DNA of 64,000 nt, taken from positions 12,338,001 to 12,402,000 of the forward strand of contig NC_039515.1 of assembly GCF_003672135.1 (NCBI RefSeq). Direction: 5' to 3'. This DNA comes from Ooceraea biroi. Taxonomy: Eukaryota > Arthropoda > Insecta > Hymenoptera > Formicidae. Below are positions 59,160 to 64,000 of the stretch, one piece after another (within the stretch, counting starts at the first letter, position 1; the number at the start of each line of letters is the position of its first letter). The notes below the pieces were generated by a model, which was not told where the DNA came from, searched no databases, and saw only the letters and a program-made list of their open reading frames with translations. The position numbers and the translations under genes are program-made.

Positions 59160-59570
59160 GTTGTATCTACTTCATTTTATTCGATAGAGAAGTGGTAGTG
59201 GTGGTAACTGTCACCCGAAGACAATTTATGTTAATGACTGTTCGTAACCGAGGAGCGTCGAAGTCGCTCGACAGAACAGTCTGCAGATCGCCGTAGCAGC
59301 GGTCGGACACGAAGCTCCTTGCTCGAGTTTCGAATCCTCCCCACTCCTACCTCCTGTATTCACCACCTTACCGTGTTCTAGGTGTTCCATCCCCACGATG
59401 GCGACGCCCAGCGCCGATTCGTGCGCATTTTCATCCCCCAACTCGGGAAAGATTCGTCCTCCCATGGACGTCTGTGCGCTTATTGGAAAAGAATTATTCT
59501 GTGATAACTCAGTGTATTAATGTAAAATTAGTGGACGCGTTAAGGTGTATATTGGTGTACTTGCTGGTGA
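59160..59570 (+). promoter_or_regulatory. GC-rich island, possible non-coding or 5' exon
   Basis: This sharply bounded GC-rich island ends with a good donor-like sequence (CTG|GTGAGT, GT at about 59571-59572). It holds acceptor-like TTCTAG at 59376-59381 and a small ORF (next entry). Lying downstream of Scr on the same strand, it could be a 5' exon of the next Hox gene or of a non-coding RNA. No TATA box is evident. The antisense frame at 59226-59465 overlaps it and is also open, so coding is not proven on either strand. Confidence 0.35.
59398..59520 (+). CDS. Small ORF of 40 codons, hypothetical
   Basis: ATG at 59398 (context CCCACGATGG) starts MATPSADSCAFSSPNSGKI and the frame ends with TAA at 59518-59520. 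Composition is protein-like, with three cysteines, and the start context is favourable. There is no recognisable domain. It could be a short peptide, an upstream ORF in a 5' leader, or chance in a GC-rich island. Confidence 0.25.
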   Translation: MATPSADSCAFSSPNSGKIRPPMDVCALIGKELFCDNSVY

Positions 59571-62500
59571 GTTTGCACTCTGTCGTTTCGTTAATATTTG
59601 TTCAGTATTGTTCATGAGGAAAGCGATAGTTGATGATGATATCGAAGTAAAGAATTGCTTAATCCGAAAGGAAGAAAATATATTCTGTTTTGCTACAATC
59701 CGTATTTAAATTAACAAGGCAAACGCTAAACGAGCCAGAACAGTTTTTAATATACACGCATCATATATCGGAATTCTCCATGTCCTTGATATTATCTACT
59801 TTTACCAAACGAAAATTAAAAATGGCCACAGAGAGGTAGAAAATGATACGTTATTGCTTAATCATAATCATGAGAGTCTTAGGTGATAACCACATACAAT
59901 ATTATTTGTTTGACACAATACCAGTATTAGAGAAATCTTTTTACTACAGCACAAATTTAGCTTTATTTAATACAACAAATTTACGATGCAAACTATTCTA
60001 CATACATTTTGCGTAAAACTGATAATAAAATTCTTTTGTTCAATTTAAATAGATCTTAATTTTCTCATGGACACAACAATGCAACTGCTGCATTTACTGT
60101 GTACTTTTCAGTCAAGTAATTCAACGTTTTCAACACACAAGTCCACTAGAACAGATCAATAATCCTCTACATATTCTGTTAATTGTAATAAACAAAGACA
60201 CACACACATATGTAAAATAAGTAAAAATATCCGCGAAACGTACAAAACGCATTCATCCACTGACTTCTTTTCAGTCGTTTGCTCGGATTGTGCAAGACTG
60301 TAAAGATTCGTGCCTTCTACTTCGCATAATATGCTCGGACCGTTGTATTGACGTATTCAGATGAGGAAAATGGATATTAGCGTTAGCGTGATGTCGATAG
60401 TCAGCGAGTTACACTTCGCCGTGTACAAGGCACCGCCGCGGTGGCGCCGACGGTGGCGAATTTCACGATTCCTCTATAGCTTCTCGCAATCTGGCGGGAT
60501 GCCGATCGATTTGCACAGTGCTCCTCGTTCGCAACACGGTTCCATTTCGGTTCATTTCGTAACTTGTACGGTAGGTACCGTACATAATAATTATACAATG
60601 TAAAATCCCTATAGATCGGTGTTTGCATCGTCGCCAAATTTTTAACTGAAAATTTTACGCTCGATTGGCATCTTTGGAGAAAGAAAATACATAAAATTAG
60701 TGAAAAAACGTGATTCTAGTGGTGTAATAATTCCGAAAAAGAAGAATTATCCCATGCGTCATTGCTCATTCGTTTGCGTTCACAATTGTACATTGTTCAG
60801 GAATAACGTCAGAATTATTGATTCGATTGTAGTTTTCACGCACCAGTATTTATTAAGACTGAACATAGATTATTTTACAGCATGAAAATAGTATTATTTT
60901 ATCACGCATGAACATAACAAACGCGTTTAGGGATTTGTTAACATGTTATTTTTTATCGAAAAGTATGAAAATGAGATATAAGCAAAATTTCTTTTGTGTT
61001 TTTAAACGAAATTATATTTTATATTATAAAATAGTGCACTCTTTCGCGAAACTTCCGTCTGTTAAACACGCTCCTCCAAAAAAATGTTCTCGAGTTCTCT
61101 ACAAAAACGAACATTTAAAAGTAAAATTTGAGGCGGCTATATATGCACGAAAAAACCGGCTATCAAGGACTTGCTACTTCGTTCGCATTCCTCATCTAAC
61201 CGTCCAATCTCGAAACCAGTTAAGTATCTTCCCACGAGGGTTGATCGTTTCGAAAAAGAAATTCATATTTTTCATGTATTTCTGAACAAATACTAAATAA
61301 TAAATTATATATATTATTTCAAAAATGCAAAGTATACACAATTGTAAGTTTTAAAAAGATCGAGTGCTCGATAATAGTATTTGGGATGATAATAGCATTT
61401 GCATTATTCTATCCATATCTATTTCCGAAGAACGTACAAAAAGAAACATGTTTAAAAGTAGAGAATCTTTCTTAAAGATTAGTAAGTTGACGTATGGAGT
61501 GCAACCGTAAAGCGGCATGTGGATGAACAGGAGGTAGCGTGACACGACAAAGCATTATAAGTGATCGATGTTGTCCATCTTGTGTATGAGAAGCATGGCC
61601 CACCATGATTGTCATATGTACATACTTAACAAGGATATTACTACCAAAGAATCAAACAGCACGTGCTAAACACGCGTCTTTCGTTATCCTCCGCCTGCAA
61701 ATAAATTTACAATAATATTCAAATAATTTTACTTTGCAATACTTAATAAAAAGAGATACTCCGTTCTAGATTTTGTAACGTAACATCTTTTATATTTTTT
61801 ATATATCTAATAAACAACTAACTTTAATCGCAAGTGTCTTGTGTTAGTGATAATCATACAAGTTAAAATGCAAATATACGTGACAGATAAAAGAACAGAA
61901 TAAGATTATAAAACTTATTTATTGCGAGCGGTTTCATTCTATATTCTTTGTTCTATGCATATTGTGTATAGTTGTACTTTATTACAACTTAGTAATACAT
62001 TTGTCAAATGCAAAAGCTTGGTCTCAGCATTCTCTCACTTGTTCCGTGTATTTTGCATTTAAAAATTCGCTTATTGTATTGCGCACGCTGAAGATTCGAA
62101 ACAAAAAACAATATTACTCGATTATATTATTTCGTATAATTCGTTTTATAAGCCTATGTAATATAACAAAGTAACCTTCAGTTTAGTAACTAAAAACTCT
62201 TGCTACGGCTAAATTAAAGTACTGTAAAGTGTCACGAATTAACACATTTCCGCAAGAAGTGACGTCACGCAGTGCAATTTGTGCATGGGAGACGCAATAA
62301 GGTCTTGTTAATCTTTCACAGACGAGCATGCACAGTCGAATCTAGCCTGATAGACCATCATATCGGTATTATTCACGCATGCAATCTAACACGTGTACTG
62401 GATCTAATGCTAAAAAATGTATGTTCACTTTGACGTAGTCACACCAATTTTTTACGGTCGCAATTCATTTCTATGTAAAGAATAACGATTCTCTCAACGT

Positions 62501-63240
62501 TTTGCTTTTCTTGGTATTTGAGCAGGTATCACAGCAGGTCTGCTGCGTAGATAATAGGTTTCGGATAACGGCAAGCTATTTGGCCTTCAGTATTTCGTAT
62601 CTGACCTGCGAATGTTTCCAGCTTCACCCAAGTTTTTTCCCTTCGAGATATTCTACATTGATGCACACTTTCTTCACTATTGACAAGAAAATACTGTGTG
62701 GAACTTTCAAAATTCTAACGCAAAACTTTATATTAATTCTTAATACAAAGTTTTTTTTTATTGTAAGGTCCGTGCGAATTTTTTAACAAAATCCGCATAT
62801 ACCTTCCAGTTGACTCAATACTATCCAAATCCATATTCACGTTACATGATAAAATGAATACAGAATTCCATGATAATATTACTTTTTTATCATAATTATT
62901 CGTTTTTATAATTTTAATGTTTACTGCATATGTGATGTATTTTATAATATATTTATCCGATATCAATGAAAAATATATATCATATATACATATTTTCAAT
63001 GTAATAGGCCGATGTTCATTAAAAACGGCAAATAAAATGCTTCTTCTTTCATTTATATGCTATTGTCTATTACATTGTCTATTTCATTAAAATTTATTAA
63101 CATTGTTTTCTGAATTTATCGTTTTACTACGTAACTTGCATTAACTTGCAGCAATTATGTCAATAGTAATATTTGTCTAAATTGAAGATTGCTCTTAATC
63201 TTTAGCCTAAACTGTATCAAGTTGTTTCGATAAAGACTCG
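59571..63240. other. AT-rich intergenic DNA with one GC-richer island
   Basis: 60300-60610 is a GC-richer island (GCACCGCCGCGGTGGCGCCG near 60430) with overlapping frames on both strands and no domain. The 125-codon frame at 60908-61285 has AT-driven composition and no motif. 62210-62420 contains a TGACGTCA word (62260-62267) and palindromic ACACGTGT-type words. No RNA gene was recognised. Confidence 0.4.
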
Positions 63241-63244
63241 CCAT

Positions 63245-63690
63245 TGTAGGTGGATTCGCTTATTATCGTGGCACAAAGGCTGCATGTGAGTTCCCCACGG
63301 ATGCTGTGAGCCCTCACGTGGATTTCATTTCAGGATAGCATAAAATGGTCCTGAAGGGGGCAGAAGGGGAGAAACACGAGGGGAGAAGCCGAGGGGAAAA
63401 GAATGGAGTTGCGGAACGGCCAGAGGCACGAGGGGGAAGGGAAAGAGATGCCGGTTGGCAAGCAGATGCTTGCCCCGTTTATTGGTTTATTCGTCGGCCA
63501 TGACGTTCCGTCCGGCCATGAAACAAGCCGGAGATTCTCCTTGTGTTAGAGAGCATCAAACGACGAGACTACGACTGCTCTTCCTACTAAAACGCATCGG
63601 CGAGCTACTTACTCTCGAGCTTTATGTAAGTAATCTTCAGCATAAACTATACTACTATGACTCAGAGAGATGGTAGTTGTGCTCAGCAAT
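63245..63690. promoter_or_regulatory. GC-rich island near the right edge
   Basis: This island is purine-rich at 63340-63450 (GAAGGGGGCAGAAGGGG and related words), followed by balanced sequence with CGGCCATGACG at about 63494 and CCGGCCATGA at 63511. A donor-like GTAAGT occurs at 63625. The 73-codon frame at 63455-63676 has no domain. It may be regulatory or a 5' non-coding exon of a gene to the right. Confidence 0.3.
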
Positions 63691-64000
63691 AAATTTACGA
63701 AGAATATTTGAAAACTTTATTTGTTTATTTCTGTATAGTATATTTTATTTATTTATTTTTGTAGTATATGATAGATTATGCAATACCTTCTGCACCATAA
63801 ATAGGTTTTATTTATTTTGTAGACTTTGGAATGATGTTTTTATTTAATATTAATCGGTGATACGTTTATAAGTGTCACGTGTGCTGTGTATGTGAGATAA
63901 AATTATAGATTCAAGTTAATGATGGAAAAATTAATATTCGATATCAATGTTTGATTGCAAGATTTAATTTGTTTTGTTGTTTCAGTTCCGGAGATAATTC

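Noticed and set aside
60908..61285. 125-codon frame, + strand
   Set aside because: Phe/Tyr/Lys-rich composition expected from AT-rich DNA, with no motif and no supporting context.

Overview
The window is eukaryotic, AT-rich, intron-bearing DNA from an insect Hox cluster. The anchor is a complete Sex combs reduced (Scr) gene on the + strand: coding exon 1 at 5592-6414, a 14.3 kb intron, and homeobox exon 2 at 20691-20995 (375 aa predicted). The compact homeodomain exon, the YPWM hexapeptide, the NANG linker and the KMASMN tail after the homeodomain leave no real doubt. No other protein-coding host gene could be established. A hymenopteran, probably an ant, fits the base composition and the mobile-element mix, but that is an inference and not a diagnosis.

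Layout. 1-3340 is AT-rich upstream DNA with a few GC-richer islands. 3350-5591 is a GC/CpG-rich block that probably holds the Scr promoter and 5' UTR. 5592-20995 is Scr, whose intron alternates AT-rich stretches with GC-richer islands that may be enhancers. 20996 to about 23.7 kb is the likely 3' UTR. About 23.7-35.5 kb is intergenic DNA downstream of Scr. By the usual insect cluster order and orientation this should be the Scr-Dfd interval; it holds a good TATA+Inr core promoter candidate at 25.6 kb and a GC-rich island at 30.3-31.0 kb.

35.5-58.4 kb is a mobile-element pile-up, which is unusual for a Hox cluster. It contains an unidentified ORF1/gag-like fragment interrupted by a decayed PIF/Harbinger element (about 36.35-37.92 kb). 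Next come two nearly identical copies, in inverted orientation, of a roughly 2 kb element carrying a 46-bp minisatellite and a DDE-transposase-like remnant. The left copy (38.17-39.04 plus 45.49-47.07 kb) is split by a DIRS-type tyrosine-recombinase retrotransposon (39039-45490), which is itself interrupted by a Tc1/mariner-superfamily element (43364-44936). The right copy (53.61-55.73 kb) lacks the DIRS element and so preserves the empty insertion site. Between the copies lie a cluster of perfect hairpins (46.99-47.47 kb), a transposon-end-like repeat (47.74-47.97 kb) and a nuclear copy of mitochondrial DNA covering ND4L and the first part of ND4 (about 48.07-49.03 kb). Two short non-autonomous elements with TIRs follow at 56.2 and 58.0 kb.

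58.4-64 kb is again mostly AT-rich intergenic DNA, with GC-richer islands near 59.2-59.6, 60.3-60.6 and 63.25-63.7 kb, one of which carries a 40-codon small ORF. The host gene and the mobile elements show no functional linkage; what matters is the nested order of insertion and the possible effect on spacing and regulation between Scr and the next Hox gene.
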